DNA of 64,000 nt, from assembly GCF_032842945.2 (NCBI RefSeq), contig NZ_CP146606.1, positions 744,001 through 808,000 on the forward strand. The letters are read 5' to 3'. Below are positions 47,185-58,288 of this stretch, piece after piece; the stretch's first letter is position 1; each line of letters starts with the position of its first letter. The DNA is from Roseovarius sp. W115 (GTDB lineage Bacteria; Pseudomonadota; Alphaproteobacteria; Rhodobacterales; Rhodobacteraceae). Position numbers and translations under genes: made by a program. Under the pieces are notes generated by a model that worked only from the letters and a program-made list of their open reading frames with translations, did no database searches and was not told the DNA's origin.

Positions 47185-48236
47185 CAATGTCTCCTTTTGC
47201 CCAGCACAATAAGGCCGAACAAAAACGGCACGCCCAGGACGGCTGTGACGATTCCGATTGGGATGACGGATCCGGGGGAAATGAGTTTGGACAAGATTGA
47301 CGCACCTGACATGATGATCGCCCCACATATCGCTGACATCGGAAGCAGAAACCTTTGATCCTCACCAACCAGGCCTCGTGCGACATGTGGGGCGACAAGT
47401 CCGATAAAACCGATCGTGCCGACAAAGGCCACGGCTCCGGCCGTCAGAAGTGCAACGATGACAAACATGCGCACACGCAACCGGGTCACGTTGACACCGA
47501 CCGCTGCGGCGCGTTCGTCGCCCAAACGCAAGGCCGTGAGCCGCCAGACATCCGGCAGGATTGCCAGGACGCAAAACCCCAAAATTGCCGTTGTGATTGG
47601 CAGGTTGTCCCACGACGCTTTCAGCAAAGACCCAAAGAGCCAGAAAACGATAGACTGTAAAACCTCAGGCGCCGCCAGATACTGCACAAGAGATTGCAGA
47701 GACTGAAACAAAAACAGCGTCGCAATCCCCGCAAGGACCATGACTTCTGGCGTCATGCCCCTTGCTCTGGCCAATCCATAAACCAGAGCCGCTGAAACCA
47801 TTGTGGACGCAAAAGCCGCTATCGGCACCGTGAGCCAGCTCAGCACAGGCAGAGTGATGCCTGTAAGAATAATCACAGCAGCGCCAAACCCAGCTGCGGC
47901 CGAGAACCCAAGCGTGTAGGGGCTGGCCAGCGGGTTGCCGAGAATTGTTTGCATAATCACACCCGCCACGGCCAGCGCCGCGCCGACCACAATCGCCATA
48001 AGCGACATCGGCAAGCGGATGTCCCATACAATGACTGAGGTGGTTGAATTGGCTTGGCCAGGCCAGAATAGAGCCGTGATCACATCACCGAAGCCAAGCA
48101 TCGCAGGTCCGGTAAGGATATCGAGCAATATGCACACGAAAAGCAACATGGCCGCACCGCACAGGGCCGTCATGCGCCTAGCTACAAGGTTTCGATAAGA
48201 CGGGGCGGCGTGAACCGCCCCACTGTTCACGCTCAT
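47181..48236 (-). CDS. FecCD-type ABC importer permease
   Basis: The 351-aa permease has ten hydrophobic segments and the FecCD motifs RLPMSLMAIVVGAALAVAGVIMQTILGNPLASPYTLGFSAAAGFG (read as the family stretch around residues 75-120) and FIGLVAPHVARGLVGEDQRFLLP. It forms the homodimeric channel for the ATPase and the binding protein. It overlaps both neighbours by 4 bp. Confidence 0.93.
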   Translation of the reverse strand: MSVNSGAVHAAPSYRNLVARRMTALCGAAMLLFVCILLDILTGPAMLGFGDVITALFWPGQANSTTSVIVWDIRLPMSLMAIVVGAALAVAGVIMQTILGNPLASPYTLGFSAAAGFGAAVIILTGITLPVLSWLTVPIAAFASTMVSAALVYGLARARGMTPEVMVLAGIATLFLFQSLQSLVQYLAAPEVLQSIVFWLFGSLLKASWDNLPITTAILGFCVLAILPDVWRLTALRLGDERAAAVGVNVTRLRVRMFVIVALLTAGAVAFVGTIGFIGLVAPHVARGLVGEDQRFLLPMSAICGAIIMSGASILSKLISPGSVIPIGIVTAVLGVPFLFGLIVLGKRRHW

Positions 48237-49339
48237 TTAAGCTGCGTCATGTAAGTGCCGCTGAATTGGATCGGCATGTAGGTTTCAAAAAACGCGTCCA
48301 GATTGGCCTGTGGGTCCACATCCTCAAAAAGCTCGGGATGAAGCGTTTTAGCGATGTACTGGAAGAACGCGAAGTCATAGAGCGTACGGGCTCCGCCATG
48401 GTAGAGAGCATGGATTTCGTTCGCGGCCACAGCGTCAAGTTGATCCCATCCTGGCCGCCCGAGATAAGGCTGCATCCGGTCATGCGTCAGTTCTTTTTCC
48501 ACCCCCGGCCCCATGATCACAGCCTTGTCCCTTGACCGCCAGCCTGACCCGGCGAGAAACACAACTTCGGGGTTTTGCGCCAGAACGTATTCCGGGCTGA
48601 GAGGGCCCCATTTTGCAACCTGACCCTCTGCAATGTTTTGTCCGCCAGCGGACGCAACCAGTTTGCCCCACATCGTGTTTCCGTAAGAATTGTCGACCTC
48701 ATCCGCCCCTTTGCGACCAAGTTCGACGTAAACCCGCGGCTGTGTCTCCGCTTGGGCGACCCGAGCCAGAACATCCGCATAGGCTTTCGCATAGGTGTCG
48801 GCCAGGGTTTGAGCACGTTCCTCTTCCCCCAGGATAGCGCCAAGCGCTAACGTCGATGCGACATGCTTGTCCACCTCTTGCGCGTTGTAGTCGAGAATAA
48901 CGACCGGCACGCCGGCAGCTTCGATACGCGATATCGCATCGCCCAGCGCATCGTGCTGCCAGGCCGCAAAAATCGCCACGTCCGGTTGGGTTGCCAGTGC
49001 CGCTTCGAGAGAGAAGGTGCCTGCATCAACTTCTCCTATATCAGCAATCTCGGCAATCCGCGGCACGGCTTCGACATAGGCATCCCACTGCAGGCTGCGC
49101 CATCCTTCCCAGGCGTCCCTTGAGATACCAACGACGCGGTCGTAAACATCTGGGCCACCAACAGCAAACGTGTCTTCATAATAGAACCCAAGCAAAATAC
49201 GTTCTGACTTTTTAGGGACGTCCACGGTCCGACCGAGGACGTCGGTGACGGAAATAGTTTCGGAGAAGGCTGGCATTGGGAGCATCAAAGTTGTGCCCAG
49301 AAGCGCCGCGAAAAAACGGCGTGTGAAAAAGTTGGTCAT
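48233..49339 (-). CDS. Iron-complex-type ABC substrate-binding protein
   Basis: The 368-aa protein has a signal peptide (MTNFFTRRFFAALLGTTLMLPMPAFSE), then VTDVLGRTVDVPKKSERILLG, the FepB/BtuF-like start, and GEVDAGTFSLEAALATQPDVAIFA, as in periplasmic siderophore/heme/cobalamin-binding proteins. It delivers the ligand to the adjacent permease. ATG 49339 has AGGA upstream; the open frame to 49438 is not believed. It is the first gene of the three-gene operon. Confidence 0.9.
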   Translation of the reverse strand: MTNFFTRRFFAALLGTTLMLPMPAFSETISVTDVLGRTVDVPKKSERILLGFYYEDTFAVGGPDVYDRVVGISRDAWEGWRSLQWDAYVEAVPRIAEIADIGEVDAGTFSLEAALATQPDVAIFAAWQHDALGDAISRIEAAGVPVVILDYNAQEVDKHVASTLALGAILGEEERAQTLADTYAKAYADVLARVAQAETQPRVYVELGRKGADEVDNSYGNTMWGKLVASAGGQNIAEGQVAKWGPLSPEYVLAQNPEVVFLAGSGWRSRDKAVIMGPGVEKELTHDRMQPYLGRPGWDQLDAVAANEIHALYHGGARTLYDFAFFQYIAKTLHPELFEDVDPQANLDAFFETYMPIQFSGTYMTQLK

Positions 49340-49509
49340 GGTTGTTCCTGTTTTCAGAATTGGCAGTCGGCCCCACAGTGCCTGCAAAAAAGCATGTGAT
49401 TGCTGTGCGCTGTGGTGCTGGGCGTGTTGTGAAATCACGGCTGCGAGCGTGGCCGGTCCGAAGGGCCGTTGCCTTGCCCCTCAGTCACGCGACACCGCAT
49501 AGAACCGTA

Positions 49510-49884
49510 TTACGCGACAGGCGGCGCGCGGGACGGTCTGGACTGGTCGAACGCCTGCGACAGCCCTCCAGGCTCGCGGAAGCTGGTCGGAAGAATGCTC
49601 CAACGGGTGGCGTGATGGCAGGTTGGCTTTTGCTTGTTGAGAAAGGCAAAGCTGTTTTTGAGCAGACACGCTTCACACTCCGGGATTGCCGCACCGCCGC
49701 TCCCATCTCCTGTACCACAAATGTCGCTGATTGAACCGCCAGCTTCGAGGTAGCTTTGGATTGCCGGATCAAGAGCCTCAGGCGTGTCCTGCCACTTGTG
49801 GGCAAATCCAACCATCACAATCGCGAGGAACATGACGGTTGTCATGCCCAAGGAAGCGATCCGTTTTGCCAACCCACCGTTCAT
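49510..49884 (-). CDS. Small DUF2946-like membrane protein
   Basis: The 124-aa protein reads MNGGLAKRIASLGMTTVMFLAIVMVGFAHK (a signal anchor), then SYLEAGGSISDICGTG and IPECEACLLKNSFAF, with a CXXC motif, and ends SRPSRAPPVA. This arrangement, including the RAPP tail, is familiar from small Rhodobacteraceae proteins near metal/heme uptake genes (DUF2946-like). The location beside the iron-complex importer, 171 bp upstream and on the same strand, fits. A role in metal handling is inference. Confidence 0.65.
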   Translation of the reverse strand: MNGGLAKRIASLGMTTVMFLAIVMVGFAHKWQDTPEALDPAIQSYLEAGGSISDICGTGDGSGGAAIPECEACLLKNSFAFLNKQKPTCHHATRWSILPTSFREPGGLSQAFDQSRPSRAPPVA

Positions 49885-50266
49885 GCACCTATGACGCCAT
49901 GTCCTTCGGAAAATAACAAGATGAATTTTGAAGCAAAACAAGTGAAGGACATCACAACTCTAAAACCTGCATTCGCTTTGGTCTCAGAGCGCGCATCCCA
50001 GAACACTGGTCAGGCAAAAAGCGGGATTTTGCGTTCAAAGGTCGGCAATGCGGACGAAGCTGTCATTGCGAAACCAGGAGAAAGGCGAGCACTCAGTTTA
50101 GCTCCTGTTACACCGAGGACAAAAAGACGACAAAATTCGTTTGAGCTACGTTGATGCTTTCTTCGACAAAGCCACTTCGACGTGCCGCAGCGCGGCGACC
50201 TCGATTTCGAATGGTTTGAAGCTTTTGGCCGTGAAGTTATGGTCTATGACTTCGCCGCACCTTGAC
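49885..50266. other. Gene-free gap with a possible decayed C-terminus
   Basis: No gene is supported. Near 50165-50265 the plus strand reads in one frame FDVPQRGDLDFEWFEAFGRE, then VMVYDFAAP and a stop, which looks like the end of a protein without a start; it may be a remnant. Nothing else stands out. Confidence 0.35.
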
Positions 50267-51784
50267 TTACCGAAACCCCAAGCTTGAAAGTTGCATTTCC
50301 AAGGCATCTTTCAATATTGGCGCCCAGTACTCTCTGTCTCTGTAAAACTGGTAGAGCTGTGGCTGCCGGATCAATGCGCGCTCTATGAATTGTCTATTCT
50401 CTGATAGATCACCCGCGCTGTCCCATCCCAAAACCGTGGCGTAATCGCTGACGATCTTGGATTTGATCGTTTTCATCATTTCCAGCTCTGCCTTTGTCAG
50501 CTCTACGTTCACCCCCTGTGACATGGCAAACATGGACAGAAACACATGATCCACGGTCTGGTTCAACCGGTGAAACAAGACTGTGCCAGGTAGCTGCGGC
50601 ACCAGGGTATTGGACACAGTAATGGTGGCGGCTAAGTCACGGCTTTGAACATCAAGCGACCGCGTGATTTCAAAAATCTGGAGACTGTCGCAGGTTTGCC
50701 AGGCCAGGTTTGGCCCATCTTTGCAGGTCCATGGTCTCAGCTCTGAAAATTCGGCATGCTGACAGTCTTGACCTTGATCTGCGCACAGACGGTTGTACTG
50801 CACGTCATAAGCTGTTTGATCCAGAGTGATCTCGATCCACAAATTTTGGCGACCCGCCATCAAATCACGCAGAGCGGTCAGGGCCTGTGGTGTGTCGAGA
50901 GTGCCGCGGCGTGTCAGATCCATGCGTGCGGCAGGGGACGGCGTGCTCAGATCAACCTGAAAATAATCTTCCAACGGCCTGCGGGATTTATTCGGTGTGA
51001 CCAATGTGGTGGCAAACTGATCACCGCTGGCTTCGAGCTCAATGGAAATCCCGGTAAGATGCACATTGAACGCGCTGCTTCGGAAGGCCGGTCTGTTCTG
51101 TTGTGCATTCAACCTCGCAAAGGTGGCGAAGGCCGGAATGCGCAAGGACAGCGCGCAGTCTGGTTTTTGACTAACGACAGTTGACTGACAGACCAACGCA
51201 CGCACTTGTTTGTCACCGAAATGCCTGCGCGTGTTTGGTATCGGGATATGAGTAAAGCTTGGGGCCTGTCCGGGCGCGAGGCCTTCTGCAAAAAGCTTTG
51301 GGTACGGCAGGTCGACCAGAGCAAGGGTTGGCTCACGCCGGTCTGCGCGTTTCAGCCTTTCCGCGCTAGTCCCAAAATATTTCGCGGCATCGCGCAAATC
51401 CGCGTTGATTTCAGAGCGGTCAACGCGCGGAACAGGCGAAAACACCTCATGAAACCAAAGCAGATGTCCCCCAATTCCCATCCAGATTGCCATGTAGATG
51501 AGAACCTGTGCGCGTTTGTACCCCCACACCGGCTTGCTCAACCAAATCCGAAAGGCCCAGACCGAGGGCAACTTGTATACCCTGTTTGCCAGGCCAGTTT
51601 TGCGCAGCAGCATGGGCACACCGCGCCAGGCCAGCATCGTGATCACACCGAATGCAAACGTGGCTTTGAGAACATGGTCACTGGACAGGTGGTCATTCGC
51701 GATCAAACCAATGGACACGACAAAGCCAAAGACAATGCCGATCATCAATGCGGGTGCGGACAACAAGGCTTTGAAACCGTGCAT
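50267..51784 (-). CDS. Membrane protein of unknown function, HscC-type operon
   Basis: The 505-aa protein has three N-terminal hydrophobic segments (about residues 8-30, 44-58, 90-105) and a large soluble C-terminal part with several cysteines (VCQ, DCALS, ADQGQDCQHAEF, WTCKDG, WQTCDS). A phosphoesterase-like or enzyme motif is not visible. It lies 5 bp after the J-like gene and is probably translated from the same transcript as the Hsp70. The start ATG 51784 was chosen because the frame further upstream runs through the J-like gene. Function unknown; the cysteines suggest disulfides if the C-terminal part is periplasmic. Confidence 0.75.
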   Translation of the reverse strand: MHGFKALLSAPALMIGIVFGFVVSIGLIANDHLSSDHVLKATFAFGVITMLAWRGVPMLLRKTGLANRVYKLPSVWAFRIWLSKPVWGYKRAQVLIYMAIWMGIGGHLLWFHEVFSPVPRVDRSEINADLRDAAKYFGTSAERLKRADRREPTLALVDLPYPKLFAEGLAPGQAPSFTHIPIPNTRRHFGDKQVRALVCQSTVVSQKPDCALSLRIPAFATFARLNAQQNRPAFRSSAFNVHLTGISIELEASGDQFATTLVTPNKSRRPLEDYFQVDLSTPSPAARMDLTRRGTLDTPQALTALRDLMAGRQNLWIEITLDQTAYDVQYNRLCADQGQDCQHAEFSELRPWTCKDGPNLAWQTCDSLQIFEITRSLDVQSRDLAATITVSNTLVPQLPGTVLFHRLNQTVDHVFLSMFAMSQGVNVELTKAELEMMKTIKSKIVSDYATVLGWDSAGDLSENRQFIERALIRQPQLYQFYRDREYWAPILKDALEMQLSSLGFR

Positions 51785-51788
51785 CTGA

Positions 51789-52655
51789 TTACACCGCCAA
51801 CAAAAACAGCCACGCCACAAAGGGAAAAACCCACATGAGCGGTGGGATACGTTTGGCAAAATCCTTTGGTGGAGGCCGGACGGCACCTGCACGTGCCGCA
51901 TCGCGCCATCTGTCTTCGCGAAGCACCTTTGCCATGGTTGCCTGCAACGTTCGGGCGTTTGGAAACTGCCTCAAGAACCCGATCCCGTCTGAGACCCAAC
52001 CAAACCGATCATCAATCAGGCCACAAAGATCGCCTCTTCCGCCCGATATGTTGCCACCGGACTGAATTCTTTGCGATAGGAAAGCAACCATAGTTTGTTG
52101 CAAATGTCGTGACACGGCCGGGTCATCCAATGCAGAGGATTTCAGCAAAGGTGCCCAGTCCTCTGCGTTCAGGTGTTTGCCTTCGACAAGGTTTTGCGCT
52201 TTCCTTAAAAGCACTTGTGGATCTGAAAGATCTTCGGCACCCCAAGGCCCTGCCTGCTCGGGTGGCTTAGACGGGGCTGCAGGTTTCGAGGATGGTTTTA
52301 ACTTGGGTGGCGTGTCGGTAGGACCCTTGGATTTCGCGCCTTTGCCTGTGACCCGGGGCTTTGGCGGTGTAGCGACTTGTTGGGGTTGCGCAGAGGCGCG
52401 TGGGTTCGTGACCTGAGACACAACCGTGCGATGTCCGTGCTTGGGCGCGGCACCTTCTTTCACGCTCTTGAAAGATTTCACCATCCTCCGCGCGGCATCA
52501 TAAGCTGCGCGTAGCGCTTCGAACCCTTCGATATCTGCTTCTGCGTCAATTTCTTTCAGACGCGCAGCATAAGCACGCCTTATGTCGCGCTCTGAGTCAG
52601 GACAGTACGGCAGCCCCAGTTGGGACCATGGCCAAGATGGCTTAGTGTTGGACAA
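51789..52655 (-). CDS. J-like cochaperone with C-terminal membrane anchor
   Basis: The N-terminal about 60 residues (LGLPYCPDSERDIRRAYAARLKEIDAEADIEGFEALRAAYDAAR) resemble the J-like domains of E. coli DjlB/DjlC, partners of HscC, but the HPD tripeptide is absent. A long Pro/Lys/Ser/Thr-rich linker follows, then a helical region and a C-terminal hydrophobic anchor (PPLMWVFPFVAWLFLL). The start is uncertain: no ATG exists; a TTG at 52655 has GAGG six bases upstream and overlaps the Hsp70 stop by 14 bp. Probably a cochaperone of the Hsp70 encoded upstream. Confidence 0.72.
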   Translation of the reverse strand: MSNTKPSWPWSQLGLPYCPDSERDIRRAYAARLKEIDAEADIEGFEALRAAYDAARRMVKSFKSVKEGAAPKHGHRTVVSQVTNPRASAQPQQVATPPKPRVTGKGAKSKGPTDTPPKLKPSSKPAAPSKPPEQAGPWGAEDLSDPQVLLRKAQNLVEGKHLNAEDWAPLLKSSALDDPAVSRHLQQTMVAFLSQRIQSGGNISGGRGDLCGLIDDRFGWVSDGIGFLRQFPNARTLQATMAKVLREDRWRDAARAGAVRPPPKDFAKRIPPLMWVFPFVAWLFLLAV

Positions 52656-54345
52656 ATCGGGCCTCAATTTGAACGATGAGGTCCGAAATTTCCTTGCGCT
52701 CACGCTCAATCACCGAGGGATCTTGTGTTTCGAGCGCAGTTTCGAACCGGGCCAGGATACTCATCAATGCCTGACGGTCTTCGCCCAAAAGCATTTCGTG
52801 CAAATGCTTGATGCCTTCAATGAGCGCAATATTTGCAGCGTCATCGCGCGCGTTTACCTTGAGCGCCTCCATCGCCTTCAAACGTTTGGCTTTTTCACTG
52901 TCCGACATGGCCTCGGCCAAGTTGTCGATGACTGTCGATACGGTCTTGCCGATTGACAACACCTTGACGTCCACAGCCAACAAACCGCTGACATCATAGG
53001 TAAACCGAACCTCGATTGCTTCCTTGCCTTTGGGGCCTGGTGGTACGGGCACCATCAGCATACCCAATGGGACATTGTCCTGTGCAATAGCGGATTCGCC
53101 CTGAAATACACGCACCTCGATTTTGGTTTGTTGGTCCATGGCCGTTGAAAAGAACTGACGGCGGCTTGCAGGCAATATGGTGTTTCGCTCGATGATCGGA
53201 GCAAAGGCGCCGGCCACCACGGTTTTGCCCTCCCAATGGTTGGATTCAATGCCCATGGAAAAAGGCGCGACATCGGTCATGACAATGTCGTTGAGATCCT
53301 CATGCTTGTCCGCAAGACCGGCCTGTACCGCCGCGCCAAGCGCTATGGCATGATCCGGGTCAATCGTGCGCTCGGGAAGTTTCTTGAAGACCTTCGCGGC
53401 CAAAGATCTGATGCAGGACATGCGCGTGGCACCCCCCACCAAGATTACGCGGTCTACGTCACCAGGTGAAATATCTGCGTCATAAAGACTCTTTTCAATC
53501 GGTCTGTTGAGACGGGTCAACAGATGTGCGGTGACCTGATCAAAGAGGTCGCCTGTAACCGTGAAACTGTTTGTCTGTCCGGAAAGCTCGATTTGAGCTG
53601 TAGCCTCCTCACTTCGTTCCAGCGCGCGCTTGAGCTGTTCTGCAGTGGAGAGAAGCATTTCCTTTTCGTTGGCCCGCAGGTTCTTCCAGAGCAGGCCCTT
53701 TTCCTCACAAAAATGGCGGGCGAGCGCCTCGGTGAAATCTTCACCGCCCAGAAAGGCGTCCCCCGAACTGGCTCGCACTTCCATGACGCCGTCAAACATT
53801 TCCAAAATCGAGACATCAAACGTTCCGCCCCCCAGATCAAGCACAACAAAGGTGCTTTCGCCGTCTCTGTCCAGGATGCCATTTGCCAGAGCTGCGGCTG
53901 TGGGTTCGTTGATAAGACGACGAACATTCAAACCGGCAATTTCTGCGGCATCCTTGGTTGCCTGGCGCTGCACGGCATTGAAGTAGGCTGGCACGGAAAT
54001 GACAGCATCAGTCACTGTATGTCCCAAATCCGCCTCTGCGTCTGCTTTCAGGTTGGACAGAACCATGGCGGATAGATCGACCGCGGTGTAGCGTTTGCGC
54101 CCCAGTTTTACCTCTGTGTTGGTGCCCATCATGCGTTTGAAAAGCGCCTTGGTCTGTTCCGGGTGACGCACCAACCTTTGCTGCGCAGCACGGCCAATCA
54201 ATACCGTCTTCATGTCATCAGCCAAACCGACAACAGAAGGGGTCAGCATCTCCCCAATCGCATTTTTTATGATACGTGGTCCTTCCGCCTCGTAAACGGC
54301 GACCAGCGAGTTTGTCGTACCCAAATCAATTCCGACGGAAACCAT
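52642..54345 (-). CDS. hscC: HscC-type Hsp70 chaperone
   Basis: The 567-aa protein is an Hsp70: MVSVGIDLGTTNSLVAVYE, VISVPAYFNAVQRQATKDAA, LDLGGGTFDVSILE and a shortened substrate-binding domain. The length and the missing C-terminal lid point to the HscC class instead of DnaK. HscC is an accessory Hsp70 with J-like partners. ATG 54345 was preferred over TTG 54354. First gene of the three-gene operon. No CIRCE or other heat-shock signal was seen upstream. Confidence 0.85.
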   Translation of the reverse strand: MVSVGIDLGTTNSLVAVYEAEGPRIIKNAIGEMLTPSVVGLADDMKTVLIGRAAQQRLVRHPEQTKALFKRMMGTNTEVKLGRKRYTAVDLSAMVLSNLKADAEADLGHTVTDAVISVPAYFNAVQRQATKDAAEIAGLNVRRLINEPTAAALANGILDRDGESTFVVLDLGGGTFDVSILEMFDGVMEVRASSGDAFLGGEDFTEALARHFCEEKGLLWKNLRANEKEMLLSTAEQLKRALERSEEATAQIELSGQTNSFTVTGDLFDQVTAHLLTRLNRPIEKSLYDADISPGDVDRVILVGGATRMSCIRSLAAKVFKKLPERTIDPDHAIALGAAVQAGLADKHEDLNDIVMTDVAPFSMGIESNHWEGKTVVAGAFAPIIERNTILPASRRQFFSTAMDQQTKIEVRVFQGESAIAQDNVPLGMLMVPVPPGPKGKEAIEVRFTYDVSGLLAVDVKVLSIGKTVSTVIDNLAEAMSDSEKAKRLKAMEALKVNARDDAANIALIEGIKHLHEMLLGEDRQALMSILARFETALETQDPSVIERERKEISDLIVQIEARFVQH

Positions 54346-54928
54346 CTCGAACAAAACCTCAATTTTTTTCTATCCCAACGTATTTATTCGACGCAGGCAC
54401 TCGCGGTATGCCAAATCCACACGAGAGTTCAACGTGGTTTCATCGCCAAATGTCTCTTTTTTAGACAAGCGTTGGACAATCCCAAGATCAACCACGGAAA
54501 CATAACATCGAGCCAAATGGGACATGCAGATCAACGGTACGGATGGAACTGCCATTCAGAACTATGTGTTAAATTTCAGCTCCTTTCCAAACAAGCAAGA
54601 CCCTACCAATCAATGCTCGAGTCGGTAGTCCACTAGCCGCTTTCAGAAATTGATCTGAAGTATCAAGTCACCTGCGCCTGAACAAACCTTCATGCTTGAC
54701 TTGTTCACTTAGGGTTCGAAGCGGTCATCTGATAGTTTCGGTCGGGAAGATTAACAGTTTTTGGAACGCGAAAGTCGGCTGAGCGGACAAACCCGACCTT
54801 CGCCTCAGCTCATGGAGCGCCCGCTTTCGGGCATAGCGAATTGCAATTGCGAACTGCCTTCATAGATGGCCGTTCACAATTTTGGTGCTCTGAGCAGCTT
54901 CCGTTCGCCGGGGTGTTTAAGCTACCGT
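54346..54928. other. Gene-free stretch upstream of the hscC operon
   Basis: No coding region is supported in either strand; short frames here are shadows. It must contain the promoter of the hscC operon near 54346-54500. No repeat or RNA was recognised. Confidence 0.4.
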
Positions 54929-55845
54929 CTACACAAACTGAAAATCATCCTGGTCAAGCAAACTTGCAACGAGTTTGTCCACGGTTATCGTGTCAGTACC
55001 ATTGTACGTGACTACCGCATCACCAGCAGTTTCTGAAATCACCAAGTCGCTAAACTGGGTAGGCCCACCTGAAAAGCGAATGATGTCGAACCCGTCGTTG
55101 AAGCCTTGAACGACGTCATTCCCATCGCCAGGCGAGAACAAGAACACATCATCGCCTAGCCAACCATCCAATGTGTCATTGCCCGTCCCGCCCGCAACGA
55201 CGTCGCTGTAACGAGTGCCGATAATGTCATCGTTTCCCGACGTCGCTTGATCCGCAACTGCACGCTCACGAATGCCAGCGTCATCTAATGTGACATCTGC
55301 AAACACAAGGGATTCAATATTTGTTGAGTGATGGCCAACGTCATATCGCGATTGACGATCCAACTCGATTGTCCCGTCTGGTGTTTCGATGAAAATATCA
55401 TCAACAGCCACTGAAAATGATACTTGGTCTGACGTGTATTGGCTGAGATCGAGGGTGTCGATGACACCCGTGCCGCTGCCGCCGATTACTTTGTCATTGC
55501 CGGATGTTTAGATAAACGTATCTGCCCCAAGCCATCCATCGATTGTATCGTTTCATTCGCCACCGCCGAGCACATCCTCAAAGCGCGTTCCGACAATGTT
55601 ATCGTCACCCGAAGTAGTTTGATCTGATCCAGCTCTCGAGCGGATCGCTGCTTCGTCCAAAACCGTATCAGAAAAGATGATTGAGGCGATGTTGCCAGAA
55701 TTGTGACCAATGTCATAAGCCGTCTGACCATCTAGTTCGATCACGCCATCAGGCGTTTGAATCAGTATTTCTCCAATAGTGTCTGCGACAGTGAATAGCA
55801 CTTGGTCCGAGCTGTATTTGCTCAAGTCCAAGACATCTGCCTGCT
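54929..55845 (-). pseudogene. RTX-type hemolysin/calcium-binding protein, interrupted
   Basis: One frame runs through two tandem units of about 130 residues each. They share D-L-S-[KQ]-Y-[ST]-SDQV, TPDG-[VT]-IELD, YD-[IV]-GH, and DDNI/DDII-G-TR. Each ends in RTX nonapeptide-like stretches (GGTGNDTLDGWLGDDVF; the other reads GGE, stop, NDTIDGWLGADTFI). Two stop codons interrupt it in frame: TGA at 55553-55555 and TAA at 55508-55510. The N-terminus is missing and is replaced by unrelated sequence at about 55845. Type I-secreted RTX proteins are common in roseobacters. The gene is not functional as read, unless a start at the TTG of 55831 and suppression are invoked. Confidence 0.75.
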
Positions 55846-56058
55846 GTGGATTTCATCATAGGGGATCGTTGTGAGATCGACAGAAAGAAATGCCGACACC
55901 AAGGACGAAGACGTTTCCTGAACCTCGCCCCAAGCTTGGGCATCAACTGCAGCTCGAAAGGCAATCGCGGCAAGATTGGCCTGCTTGGACAATGCGTCGC
56001 CGAACGTGACCACCACACCCGGCACCCCGATGCGGCGAATTTCGGGATCACGGCTCAT
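55843..56058 (-). pseudogene. Truncated PxpB/KipI-like fragment
   Basis: The reading frame from MSRDPEIRRIGVPGVVVTFGDALSKQAN to LTTIPYDEIHSR matches the N-terminal part of PxpB (KipI), the 5-oxoprolinase subunit B (VxFGDxLS, ANxAAxAFRAA). Only about 70 residues are left; the rest of the protein is gone and the sequence joins an RTX gene in a different frame. No pxpA or pxpC is nearby. A deletion or recombination scar is the likely cause. Confidence 0.6.
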
Positions 56059-56392
56059 GAGACGGCACCCGTCGATACAATCGCGGCAGCAGGATCGGTG
56101 TGAGATACATCGGCAATTGGCAAAGGGGCGCTCGAAACTGTTTGCATTGTAGTTTGTAAACCATGGCGGCAACTATTTGAATTTGATGCCTGTTTTTCCT
56201 GTTCGCGAAAAATTCAGACGCAGAGTATTCCTTTACCTAGATGAAACTGCGGTGATGAGAAGACGGTGTGCGATCTTACTTTAGAACGGTCCGCAACGAC
56301 CAAGCGTTTCACGATCCACACACCGCCTCTGCCTGCCATAAATGGTGTGGCTGGCAGAGGCTCCATCTTCGCATGGAGACAGGCAAAGTCAT

Positions 56393-56512
56393 AGGACAAG
56401 CGCTTCGTTTTTAACCTGAGACATCAGCGAAAGGTAAACCGCGTGCAACTGTTAGGTGTCTCGCTGCGTTTCCTGATGATCTGTGTGTCAGGTTTACCGC
56501 GAAACGCTTTGG
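56393..56512 (-). repeat. Dispersed intergenic repeat, copy C (inverted)
   Basis: The reverse complement aligns end to end with 46261-46380 without gaps (about 75% identity by hand count). The ends, GCGTTTCGCGGTAAACCTGA and, in reverse complement at the other side, GCTTCGTTTTTAACCTGAGA, form imperfect terminal inverted repeats. It lies in the gap between the pseudogene zone and groEL. A short hairpin (CCTCTGCC...GGCAGAGG, near 56325-56360) lies just outside. Confidence 0.75.
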
Positions 56513-56544
56513 GAAATCACCTGAGTCTCAAAGATCGCCCCAAC

Positions 56545-56573
56545 GAAAAAGGGACCGCCCAAAGGCGGCCCCT
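56545..56573 (-). terminator. Intrinsic terminator after groEL
   Basis: On the minus strand GGGGCCGCC-TTTG-GGCGGTCCC is followed by TTTTTCG. It lies 27 bp after the groEL stop. Confidence 0.9.
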
Positions 56574-56599
56574 CAATCTCACGCAATGTGCCGAGTGGC

Positions 56600-58288
<1,689 letters not shown>

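Noticed and set aside
47185..47328. ATG-started N-terminal extension of the ABC ATPase
   Set aside because: It lies inside the permease gene. The family start coincides with GTG 47184, which has AAGGAG and a 4-bp overlap.
56214..56399. Short minus-strand frame of 61 codons in the groEL-upstream gap
   Set aside because: It lies in decayed sequence beside the repeat, has no ribosome-binding site and no recognisable family; it could be a remnant but cannot be supported.
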